Part shown: in pieces, positions 26,062 through 33,659 of the stretch
How positions within the stretch are numbered: position 1 is the stretch's first letter
Layout: each line of letters begins with the position of its first letter
Assembly: GCA_046719715.1 (NCBI GenBank)
Contig: JBDNCJ010000004.1
Coordinates: forward strand, 31,494 to 95,493
Source of the DNA: JANWWM01 sp046719715
GTDB taxonomy: Bacteria; Bacteroidota; Chlorobiia; Chlorobiales; Thermochlorobacteraceae
Direction of reading: 5' to 3'
DNA length: 64,000 nt
The notes under the pieces: generated by a model
Databases searched by the model: none
What the model was told of the DNA's origin: nothing
What the model saw: only the letters and a program-made list of their open reading frames with translations
Program-made: the position numbers and the translations under genes

Positions 26062-26425
26062 GGAAGAACTTCTCGAACAACTTCGCCCGTATTGCCACCA
26101 AGACATTCGCGGCGTGCTCATTGAAATTGTGCTCGATGAAAAAAAAGACCTCTACGACCGATTAGAACGCATCGTCAGCGAAACATTAGAAGCCAATCGA
26201 ACAAGATTACTTACAGGCTACGACTGGGACGTGGGCGAAAGCCGTTGGCGCAATGCTTTCTTGGTGCATCTGTGGTCCGACGACCACGACATCTATTCGC
26301 TTGATGATTTCAATCGCCACTACACCGCCGAACAAATCGCTGAATTGCTCGAGTTTCTCGACACGCTCAAAGCCGCACTCTGCCAAGAACTTGTCGACAT
26401 CGAGGGCTGGACGCTTTTGCCATAA
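26054..26425 (+). CDS. Hypothetical protein coupled to meaB
   Basis: A 123-residue acidic soluble protein, mainly helical, with no signal peptide, membrane span or cysteine pair; notable motifs are GYDWDVGESRWRNAFLVHLW and QELVDIEGWTLLP. Its ATG lies inside the last codons of meaB (8-base overlap), so it is surely co-translated. No family recognised. A role in B12 or acyl-CoA metabolism is only inference from position. Confidence 0.65.
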   Translation: MTKEELLEQLRPYCHQDIRGVLIEIVLDEKKDLYDRLERIVSETLEANRTRLLTGYDWDVGESRWRNAFLVHLWSDDHDIYSLDDFNRHYTAEQIAELLEFLDTLKAALCQELVDIEGWTLLP

Positions 26426-26449
26426 CTCACTTTACCAATTCTACTTTCA

Positions 26450-27343
26450 ATGATTTCAAAACTCAACCTTTCAGAACGCCTTTCGCTCTCACGCCTCTCG
26501 CTCGGTGTGTGGCGCATGAACCAATGGAACTTGAACGACGACGCCTTGCGCGCGCTGTTTGAAACCGCCGTCGAACTCGGCATCACCACCATTGACCATG
26601 CCGACATTTACGGCGGCTACACATGCGAAGCACGTTTCGGCACGATTGTTCCCGCTTCGCTTCGCCAAAAGATGCAACTTGTTACCAAGTGTGGCATTAA
26701 ACTCGTTTCGCCCAATCGTCCAGAGCATCGGCTTAAAACCTACGACACCAGCGCGAAGCACATTCTTCTTTCGGTTGAAATGTCGCTTAAAAATTTGAGG
26801 ACGGATTATCTCGACGCGCTGTTGCTTCACCGTCCCAACCCCTTGATGAACGCTGATGAAATTGCCGAAGTCTTTACCTCGCTTCGCGCGTCAGGCAAGG
26901 TATTGGAGTTTGGCGTTTCAAATTTTACGCCGTCGCAAATTTCGCTTTTGCAGTCTCGGCTCTCGTTCAAATTGGTTACAAATCAAATTCAGTTTTCCGT
27001 ACTTCATCTCGCGCCCATGTATGATGGCACATTAGACCAAACACAAGAGCGTGCCATGCCACCAATGGCGTGGTCGCCTTTAGCGGGCGGACGCTTATTC
27101 GGCGAGGGAGAAGAGGCGTGGCGCGTTCGCTCTGAACTTGCTCACATTGCAAATGAACTCGGCGCAAGCCTCGAACAAGTGGCTCTCGCTTGGATTATGA
27201 AGCACCCCTCCAAGCCAATGCCGATTTTGGGTTCAGGAAAAATTGAGCGGCTTAAAGACGCTGTCAAAGCCGATTCGCTCGCGCTTTCCGATGAACATTG
27301 GTTTCGTATCTTGCGTGCTTCAACGGGAGTAGATGTGCCTTAA
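26450..27343 (+). CDS. Aldo/keto reductase (YdhF-like)
   Basis: A 297-residue NADPH-dependent oxidoreductase of the AKR superfamily. Seen: LSLGVWRMNQW at the N-terminus, TTIDHADIYGG with catalytic Asp and Tyr, QLVTKCGI with the catalytic Lys, DALLLHRPNPLM with the catalytic His, GVSNFTPSQI, and the cofactor-binding region MAWSPLAGGRLF with PILGSGKIERLKDAV near the C-terminus. The substrate cannot be inferred. It lies between the meaB pair and the third TPR kinase with short gaps (24 and 5 bases), so these genes may form one transcript. Confidence 0.87.
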   Translation: MISKLNLSERLSLSRLSLGVWRMNQWNLNDDALRALFETAVELGITTIDHADIYGGYTCEARFGTIVPASLRQKMQLVTKCGIKLVSPNRPEHRLKTYDTSAKHILLSVEMSLKNLRTDYLDALLLHRPNPLMNADEIAEVFTSLRASGKVLEFGVSNFTPSQISLLQSRLSFKLVTNQIQFSVLHLAPMYDGTLDQTQERAMPPMAWSPLAGGRLFGEGEEAWRVRSELAHIANELGASLEQVALAWIMKHPSKPMPILGSGKIERLKDAVKADSLALSDEHWFRILRASTGVDVP

Positions 27344-27348
27344 TCACC

Positions 27349-29442
27349 ATGGTTCAATTGCCTGAAAAACCTGAAGTAGCCTTGTCAAACGACCCTGGTC
27401 AAATTCGCGTGCTCGCTTTGCTTGCCAGAGACTTTCGTTCAACAAACCTTCTCAAAGCAAGAGAAACTGCTGAGGCGTGTTTAACCCTCATCGGCGAGAG
27501 TTCACTGTATGCGCAAGAAAAAGCCCTCGCGCTGACCACGCTTGGCGTCTGTAATCGCTTCGACGGCAACGCCCAAAAGGCGATTGAACAATTTTCAGAA
27601 GCGCAGTTGCTTTATCTCTCGCTCAACGATTCGTTCAACGTCGCCGACTCCTATCTCAAACTTGGGAGCGTTTATCGGTATTTGACCGACTACGAAAACG
27701 CACTTCAATGCTATGAAAAAGGCTTAGCGATGTTTCGCGAGCTCAACGACGCTAACGGCACGGCGATGGCACTCAACAATCTTGGCAATGTCTTTTACTC
27801 GACCACTGATTATGCACGCGCCCTCCAATGCTACCAAGAAAGCCTTTCACTTTACCTCTCACTTGGCGACGACGCTGGCATTGCATCGACCTTTGCTAAT
27901 CTTGCTTTGATTTATGAGCGTCTGGGAGATTATGTTCAGGCTCTTCAATTCAATCAAGAAAGCCTAAAACTTCGAGAAAAGACTGGCGATAAAAAAGGAA
28001 TGTCCATTTCGCTCAACAACATCGGAATGGTTTATGAAAAACTTTCCGACTTCCCCAATGCGATTTCCACTCACGAACAAAGTTTGCAACTCAAACGCGA
28101 CATCGGCGACCTCTACGGCATTTCTCAATCGCTGAACAATCTGGGCAACGTCTATGAAAAGATGGGTGAGCGCATGCGCGCTCTTGATTACTACACGGAA
28201 AGCCTCTCGATTCAACAAAGCATTAACGACAAACAAGGCGTCGCCTACTCACTCAACAACATTGGACATATCCACGAAACCTTTTGCGAATTTCAAGATG
28301 CTCTCCGTTTCTATAACGAAGGCTTATCCATCTTTCGAAGCATCGGCGATAAATACGGCGTTGCCAATTCGCTTATTGGATTAGGCAAAGTCTTGATTCA
28401 TCTCAAAGCATTTTCAGAAGCCGAGCAATATTTGAACGATGCGCTTTCGCTCTGCGAAGAAGTCGGATTGAAAGAAGAGCGCTACGTCGTCTATGAAACG
28501 CTCTCTCTGCTCTACGCAGAAACAAGCGATTTTCAGAAAGCCTTTGAAGCCTACAAGAAATTTCACAGTGCCAAAGAAGAAGTCCATAATCAAGAAAAAG
28601 AACAGCGAATCGCCACGCTTCAAGTGCGCTTCGAGACCGAACAAGCGCGTAAAGACAGCGAGTTGCAAAAAAAAGAAGCCGAGCTCTTTCGCCTGAAAAC
28701 CGTCGAACTCGCCAATGCACTCAACGAAGTTCAACTTCAAAAAGAACGTGCCGAAGAAGCCAATAAACTCAAAACCGAATTTTTAGGCATTGCGGCGCAC
28801 GACCTCAAAAATCCCCTTCAATCCATCATGGGCTTTGCCGATTTAATCGCGGAACGCATCGACGATAAAGCCAGTGTGCTTTCTTATAGCCAAATCATTA
28901 AGCGCTCTTCCGAGCGTATGTTCAACATCGTTTCCGCGCTTCTTAAAAACCTTCGCTACGACGCCACTCAACTTTCTCTCAATCCCGAACTTGCCGACGT
29001 CGGCGAGGTTTTACGACTGGTTCTGGAACACAATCTTCCACAGATAGAGCGCAAGTCGCTCCTGCTCTTGACGGAACTTGAACCCAACTGCACAGCGCGC
29101 ATCGACCTCGTCTATATGAGCGAAGCCTTCGATAATTTGATTTCAAATGCAATTAAATACAGCCCGTCGGGCAAACACATCACGGTCAGCCTTCAACGTG
29201 CTTCGAACTCGATTCGTATTGCGATTAAAGATGAAGGACAAGGACTTACCGAAGACGATAAGACCAAACTCTTCATTCAATTTCAATCGCTTTCTGCTAA
29301 ACCAACGGGCGGCGAAAGTTCAACAGGATTAGGCTTGTATATCGTCAAACAGATTGTTGAAAAACACGGCGGGCGCGTCTGGGCGGAATCTTCGGGCGAG
29401 CATCAAGGTGCGACATTCTTCATTGAATTGCCTTGCGCTTAA
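27349..29442 (+). CDS. TPR-repeat sensor histidine kinase, third copy
   Basis: A 697-residue soluble protein with about nine TPR units (residues 55-410), many with consensus SLNNIGMVYEKLSDFPNAI. A coiled-coil linker follows (410-475) with the RLKTVELANAL signature, then a kinase domain: GIAAHDLKNPL (His near 484), a DNLISNAIKYS N box, DEGQGL G1 and ESSTGLGLYIVKQ G2. The ATG is 5 bases after the aldo/keto reductase stop, so it may be co-transcribed with it. No response regulator is adjacent. It is closest in design to the tandem kinases at 559-4497. Confidence 0.87.
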   Translation: MVQLPEKPEVALSNDPGQIRVLALLARDFRSTNLLKARETAEACLTLIGESSLYAQEKALALTTLGVCNRFDGNAQKAIEQFSEAQLLYLSLNDSFNVADSYLKLGSVYRYLTDYENALQCYEKGLAMFRELNDANGTAMALNNLGNVFYSTTDYARALQCYQESLSLYLSLGDDAGIASTFANLALIYERLGDYVQALQFNQESLKLREKTGDKKGMSISLNNIGMVYEKLSDFPNAISTHEQSLQLKRDIGDLYGISQSLNNLGNVYEKMGERMRALDYYTESLSIQQSINDKQGVAYSLNNIGHIHETFCEFQDALRFYNEGLSIFRSIGDKYGVANSLIGLGKVLIHLKAFSEAEQYLNDALSLCEEVGLKEERYVVYETLSLLYAETSDFQKAFEAYKKFHSAKEEVHNQEKEQRIATLQVRFETEQARKDSELQKKEAELFRLKTVELANALNEVQLQKERAEEANKLKTEFLGIAAHDLKNPLQSIMGFADLIAERIDDKASVLSYSQIIKRSSERMFNIVSALLKNLRYDATQLSLNPELADVGEVLRLVLEHNLPQIERKSLLLLTELEPNCTARIDLVYMSEAFDNLISNAIKYSPSGKHITVSLQRASNSIRIAIKDEGQGLTEDDKTKLFIQFQSLSAKPTGGESSTGLGLYIVKQIVEKHGGRVWAESSGEHQGATFFIELPCA

Positions 29443-29484
29443 ACTTGCCTCGCTTTTCTGTAACTTCGAAGAAAATGAACGAAC

Positions 29485-30504
29485 ATGAAAAAGCACATTG
29501 CCGTTGTCGTTTCCTCTCACGGCGAAGTTGACGCGCCGAGCATGAGAGCGTATTACGAGAACATGAAGCACATTTTCGCCCATGTCTCTGAAATCATGCC
29601 GATTCCCAAACTTGCCCGACTGCTCATTCCGCCGATTGGCGCCGTGATTCAAGTCCGAAAGTCAAAAAAGGACGGTTATGTTTCGCCGATGAACCGCATC
29701 AGCGCGGCGCAAGCCAAGCGTATCGAGGAAAAACTCCAACAAGAAAACTCACTTCCCTTTCAATTCACGGTTTTCAACGCGTTTGAAACCACACCGCCTT
29801 ACACGCACGATGTTTTGCACAGCCTTTTTGACGCTGGCGCGAAATATGACGGCATCATTGCACTTGTGATGAATCCAATGGAATCGGCGTTCAGTTGCGG
29901 CGCCGTTTGTCGTTTCGCTCTCAAAGAACTTGGCGCACAGGCTTACTCGCGACTGCGCGTCGTTACAGGACTTTACAAGAATCAAGATTTAATGCGCCTT
30001 TACGCCGACCATATTTTCGCTCATGCTGCGGCTTTGCCCGAAAAAAGCGGATTGATGATTGCACTTCACGGCACGGTGATTTCCGACGCGAAGGGCAAGC
30101 CTGTTGGTTTTCACAATGGCTATATGGAAAATCAAATCCTCTTTGCACGCTTGAAGCAACAGATTGAACACGATTCGCGCAATCGGTTTGAGCGCATCGA
30201 GCCTGCCTATCTCAATCACCAAGTCGGCGGAAAATGGACAGAGCCAACACTTGCACAAACGATTTCTTCGTTCAAGAAAAGCGGCGTTGAACACGCTTAC
30301 CTGTTTGCCGCTGGCTACTTCGCCGACAACAGCGAAACCCAAGAGAACGCCCAATCGCAGTTGAAGAAATCAGGGTTCAAAACCGCGTACTACATTCCTT
30401 GTGTCAATGAATCGGAAGCATTTGCATCTTTGATGGCACAAGAAATCTTGATTGCCGCCGAGCGATTAGAGGCAAGGGGAAAATTTTTAGAGCAGATTTT
30501 TTAG
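29485..30504 (+). CDS. Ferrochelatase-family protein
   Basis: A 339-residue soluble protein. It begins HIAVVVSSHGEVDAPSM, has a mid-protein GLMIALHGTV placing a His where ferrochelatases have the catalytic SAHSLP His, and later AAGYFADNSETQENA. That fits the G-x3-D-x2-ET pattern that supplies the catalytic Glu. It is divergent from textbook HemH in the intervening sequence, so the metal and tetrapyrrole (Fe/protoporphyrin, or cobalt or another chelation) are uncertain. A TAACTTCG element precedes it. hemL lies 16 kb away. Confidence 0.6.
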   Translation: MKKHIAVVVSSHGEVDAPSMRAYYENMKHIFAHVSEIMPIPKLARLLIPPIGAVIQVRKSKKDGYVSPMNRISAAQAKRIEEKLQQENSLPFQFTVFNAFETTPPYTHDVLHSLFDAGAKYDGIIALVMNPMESAFSCGAVCRFALKELGAQAYSRLRVVTGLYKNQDLMRLYADHIFAHAAALPEKSGLMIALHGTVISDAKGKPVGFHNGYMENQILFARLKQQIEHDSRNRFERIEPAYLNHQVGGKWTEPTLAQTISSFKKSGVEHAYLFAAGYFADNSETQENAQSQLKKSGFKTAYYIPCVNESEAFASLMAQEILIAAERLEARGKFLEQIF

Positions 30505-30523
30505 AGCAGGATTTAAAGCACAA

Positions 30524-30546
30524 AAGCGACTTTCAGCAAGTCGCTT
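30524..30546. terminator. Hairpin between the ferrochelatase-like gene and tRNA-Leu
   Basis: AAGCGACTT and AAGTCGCTT pair perfectly around TCAGC. On the minus strand the stem is followed by TTGTGCTTT, and on the plus strand by CTCGTTGTTT. It lies between the convergent ferrochelatase-like gene and the tRNA-Leu pair and may end both. Confidence 0.65.
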
Positions 30547-30557
30547 CTCGTTGTTTG

Positions 30558-30642
30558 TACCGAAGGTCGGACTCGAACCGACACGTCTTTAAGGGACACT
30601 GGATTTTGAGTCCAGCGCGTCTACCAATTCCGCCACTCCGGC
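30558..30642 (-). tRNA. tRNA-Leu (anticodon CAA)
   Basis: An 85-base class II tRNA on the minus strand. The acceptor stem GCCGGAG pairs with CTTCGGT with two G-U pairs. D arm GGCGGAATTGGTAGACGC, anticodon stem CTGGA/TCCAG with loop CTCAAAA (anticodon CAA), a long variable arm around GTCCCTTAAAGAC, and T arm GTCGGTTCGAGTCCGAC are all present. CCA is not encoded. It lies downstream of a second tRNA-Leu. Confidence 0.92.
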
Positions 30643-30686
30643 ATGATGACTACGGCGCGTGATATGCGCAAGCACGGCTTTTCGTG

Positions 30687-30768
30687 TGCGAGAGGAGGGA
30701 CTTGAACCCACACGCCTTGCGGCACGGGCTTCTAAGACCCGCGCGTCTGCCAGTTTCGCCACTCTCGC
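30687..30768 (-). tRNA. tRNA-Leu (anticodon TAG)
   Basis: An 82-base class II tRNA on the minus strand. The acceptor stem GCGAGAG pairs perfectly with CTCTCGC, discriminator A. The anticodon stem CGGGT/GCCCG encloses CTTAGAA (anticodon TAG), followed by a long variable arm GCCGCAAGGCG and T arm GTGGGTTCAAGTCCCTC. CCA is not encoded. It is 44 bases upstream of the CAA isoacceptor and probably in the same transcript. Confidence 0.92.
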
Positions 30769-30797
30769 GCCGTGCTGTTGTTTCAAAAAACAGGGCG

Positions 30798-30825
30798 CAA
30801 ATATACGGCTTTTTCACTTTTCAAA
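30798..30825 (-). promoter_or_regulatory. Promoter for the tRNA-Leu pair
   Basis: On the minus strand TTTG (30822-30825), a 16-base spacer, then TATATTTG (30798-30805) matches the Bacteroidota pattern with a slightly short spacer. The -7 box lies 29 bases before the mature 5' end of tRNA-Leu(TAG). Confidence 0.45.
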
Positions 30826-30860
30826 AAATGTCCTCTATTCTTTTCCTCACTTGCTTCAAC

Positions 30861-31694
30861 TTACACGGCGGATTGCTCTATGGCATTTCGCATCGCCGCC
30901 ACATACTCTTCGGCTTTTTTTGAGACCGCTTTTTCAAACTCATTCACCGAACTGAACTCGCCATCAGGATAAATCACTGCCCGCCCAATGTTGATGAGCG
31001 CAGATTGTGCATTCGCGTCTGTGCCGTATCGGACAGAGTCTTCAAGCGAGCCGCCTTGTGCGCCCACGCCCGGAATCAAAAAACATAACCCTTGCGCCAT
31101 GGCTCTCAATCGCTTTAATTCTTCGGCGCGATTTGCACCCACCACCAGCCCGACATTATCAAATTGATTCCACTCCAACGCTTTTTCAAGCACCGCTTCG
31201 TAAAGTAGTCTTCCCTCTTCCAATCGCCGTTCTTCAAAATCTTTTGAACCGCTGTTTGAAGTCAGACACAAAATCAACGTGAGTTTTTCTTTGTAAGAAA
31301 TGAACGGCTCGATGGAATCGTAGCCCATGTAGGGCGGCACGGTTACGGCGTCGAATCCCCAAGTTTCAAAGAAGGCTGTGGCATAAAGGCGCGACGTGTT
31401 GCCAATGTCGGCGCGTTTGGCGTCAGCAATCGTAACGACATTTTTCGGAAGGTGATGCATGAGCGCGTCGAGCGCGTGCAAACCTTTCAAGCCTATGGCT
31501 TCGTAGAAAGCAAAGTTCGGCTTGTAGGCAATGGCGACATCAGACGTCGCATTGACGATGGATTTTGTGAATTCCGTAATGGGGTCTTGCATGCGCAAAA
31601 AGAGCGTCGGGATTTTTTGCACGTCGGGGTCTAATCCAACGCAGAGAAACGATTTCTTTTGTTCAATGAGCGCGTTAATCCGCTTTTTAATCAT
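30861..31694 (-). CDS. pyrF: Orotidine 5'-phosphate decarboxylase (type 2)
   Basis: A 277-residue enzyme converting OMP to UMP. Seen: SFLCVGLDPDVQKIP, AYKPNFAFYEAIG, catalytic VTIADAKRADIGNTS, FDAVTVPPYMGYDS, and phosphate-binding FLIPGVGAQGG with NIGRAVIYP. The length and motifs are of the longer type 2 form. ATG at 31694 gives the usual start, 13 codons inside the longest open frame. cobS lies about 100 bases upstream on the same strand, with no obvious functional link. Confidence 0.93.
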   Translation of the reverse strand: MIKKRINALIEQKKSFLCVGLDPDVQKIPTLFLRMQDPITEFTKSIVNATSDVAIAYKPNFAFYEAIGLKGLHALDALMHHLPKNVVTIADAKRADIGNTSRLYATAFFETWGFDAVTVPPYMGYDSIEPFISYKEKLTLILCLTSNSGSKDFEERRLEEGRLLYEAVLEKALEWNQFDNVGLVVGANRAEELKRLRAMAQGLCFLIPGVGAQGGSLEDSVRYGTDANAQSALINIGRAVIYPDGEFSSVNEFEKAVSKKAEEYVAAMRNAIEQSAV

Positions 31695-31797
31695 AGTGTT
31701 GTGTTGAGCACATCTAAACGGTTGAAAAAGCAAAGGGCTATGAGAATAACGTTTTCAACGTCCTTTACAAAAGGCTTAATCGGCTTTCACTTCGCGC

Positions 31798-32577
31798 TCA
31801 TTCAGTAGCAGAAATGGCAATGTAGATTCCCGCATACACGCCGAGCTCGACGAGTTGATTTGCCGCGCCGAGTGCGTCGCCTGTAATTCCTCCGATTTGT
31901 TTTACAAAAAAATGTCGCGCCCAAAACGCTATTAAACCGCTTATACCCAGCGCGATAATGGCGTCCCACTCGAGGAGCCATATACAAAGCAACATCGTGT
32001 AAAGACTTGCTACGACGAGGCGTTTCAGCGATGCCTTTTGCGCAAACGGCTTTGAACTCGTTGATTCGCTTCGCGCATACTCAAGCGTGAAGATGAGCGG
32101 CATGCTGGAATAACGTCCGAGCATGTGCGCGACAACGAGCGTTGAAAGTGCAAGTGAGTGTTCTTGTTTGAAAATTTCCGTCAAGAGCAACAGTTTTGCC
32201 GTCAAGAACAGCCAAAGTGCGATTGCGCCATATGTGCCGATGCGGCTATCCTTCATGATTTCCAAGATTCGCTCTTTCGTGTATCCGCCGCCGAAGCCGT
32301 CGGCTGAATCGGCAAGCCCATCTTCGTGAAATGCGCCCGTCAGTAAAATCGTTGTTGCCATTGATGCCAAAACTGACAGTATCGGCGAACATTTAAGCGA
32401 TGCTAAAAAAAGCGCCAACGCGCCCACACTTCCGACAAGTGCACCGACCAACGGGAAATAGAGCGTCGATTTGGATAAGTGGTCAGGATTGTATTCGACA
32501 AAGCGCGAGACAGGCAAGCGCGTCAAGAACATCACGGCAGAAAGAAAAATGTTGAACTCCGTTTTCATTTGACTCAT
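31798..32577 (-). CDS. cobS: Adenosylcobinamide-GDP ribazoletransferase (cobalamin synthase)
   Basis: A 259-residue membrane enzyme that joins adenosylcobinamide-GDP and alpha-ribazole at the end of B12 synthesis. Seen: FLTRLPVSRF, YFPLVGALVG, the metal-binding GAFHEDGLADSADGFGGGYT, IMKDSRIGTYGAIAL, and several membrane helices. The start overlaps the cobT stop by 4 bases (ATGA), a coupled pair. A second in-frame Met lies three codons in. Confidence 0.93.
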   Translation of the reverse strand: MSQMKTEFNIFLSAVMFLTRLPVSRFVEYNPDHLSKSTLYFPLVGALVGSVGALALFLASLKCSPILSVLASMATTILLTGAFHEDGLADSADGFGGGYTKERILEIMKDSRIGTYGAIALWLFLTAKLLLLTEIFKQEHSLALSTLVVAHMLGRYSSMPLIFTLEYARSESTSSKPFAQKASLKRLVVASLYTMLLCIWLLEWDAIIALGISGLIAFWARHFFVKQIGGITGDALGAANQLVELGVYAGIYIAISATE

Positions 32578-33590
32578 TGAGATGAAACGCCGGCTTCCTC
32601 AAACGACGCCATCTCGCACATGATTTTTGCGGCAGATTCAATCAGGTGCATAGCAAGAGCCGCGCCCGTGCCTTCGCCAAGACGCATATCCAAATTCAAG
32701 ATTGGTTTCGCGCCGAGTAGGTTCAAAATTTGCTTGTGAGCCTTCTCGTTGGAGCAGTGTCCCCAAAAGCAGATGTTTTTAACGTCATTGTTCATTTGAA
32801 TCGCCGCCAGAGCCGCCGCCGTAGCGATGAAGCCATCAACCACCACAGGAATTTTCTGCTCTGCTGCCTCGAGCAAAACGCCTGTCATCGCGACAATTTC
32901 AAAGCCACCCACACACGAGAGCCAATGAATGACATCGGCATCTTCACTCTTGTGCTTCTCGACGGCTTCTTTGACGACGCGAATTTTTCGCTTGAGCGTT
33001 TCATCGCTTGCACCTGTGCCACGCCCGACCGTTTCTTCCGCAGGCAATCCCAACAAGGCTGAACAAATCGCCGATGCCGACGTCGTATTTCCGATGCCCA
33101 TTTCGCCGATTCCGAGCAATGATACATTGGCAAATTTCGCCAAGCGCACTTGCTCTCTTCCGGCTTCAATCGCTTTTGAAAATTCCGAAAACGTCATCGC
33201 TGGCTCTTTGAGAAAATTGCGCGTGCCGTATCGCACTTTTCGGTTGAAAAAGAGCCGCGAATCGACATCGCTACCGAAATCCATTTCGACGCCTACATCA
33301 ATGACGCACAGTTCAATTCCGCCGTGTCGGGTTAATACATTGATTGCCGCGCCACCGCGTAAAAAATTCAAGACCATTTGTCCGGTTACTTCCTTTGGAT
33401 ACGCACTGACGCCTTCATCGGCAATGCCATGCGAAGCGGCAAAAACAAGCAGTCTCTTCGTTGTAATTGCTGGAAACAGCGTGTTTTGAATGACACATAA
33501 CTGCACCGCAATTTCTTCAAGCAACCCGAGCGACCCCAAAGGTTTTGTTTTTTGATTGATTTTTTCTTGTGCGAGTTTTTGAATGTTCAT
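32574..33590 (-). CDS. cobT: Nicotinate-nucleotide-dimethylbenzimidazole phosphoribosyltransferase
   Basis: A 338-residue cytosolic enzyme making alpha-ribazole phosphate, the lower ligand of B12. Seen: TKPLGSLGLLEEIA, FAASHGIADEGVSAYP, the catalytic region EVTGQMVLNFLRGGAAINVL, GEMGIGNTTSASAI, GRGTGASDE and MRLGEGTGAALAM. It is coupled to cobS. No cobalamin riboswitch is visible in the 69 bases between this start and the divergent amylase gene. Together the pair completes B12 from cobinamide, relevant to MeaB-linked mutase. Confidence 0.94.
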   Translation of the reverse strand: MNIQKLAQEKINQKTKPLGSLGLLEEIAVQLCVIQNTLFPAITTKRLLVFAASHGIADEGVSAYPKEVTGQMVLNFLRGGAAINVLTRHGGIELCVIDVGVEMDFGSDVDSRLFFNRKVRYGTRNFLKEPAMTFSEFSKAIEAGREQVRLAKFANVSLLGIGEMGIGNTTSASAICSALLGLPAEETVGRGTGASDETLKRKIRVVKEAVEKHKSEDADVIHWLSCVGGFEIVAMTGVLLEAAEQKIPVVVDGFIATAAALAAIQMNNDVKNICFWGHCSNEKAHKQILNLLGAKPILNLDMRLGEGTGAALAMHLIESAAKIMCEMASFEEAGVSSQ

Positions 33591-33659
33591 TGTCTATTTT
33601 TTTTGCAAAGTTAATTGACGCTTCGTAATTCGCATTTAACTTTCAAAAAATCTTATCGA

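Noticed and set aside
33591..33659. Possible cobalamin riboswitch before cobT-cobS
   Set aside because: Only 69 bases separate cobT from the divergent amylase gene, too short for the element, and no conserved B12-box core is present.
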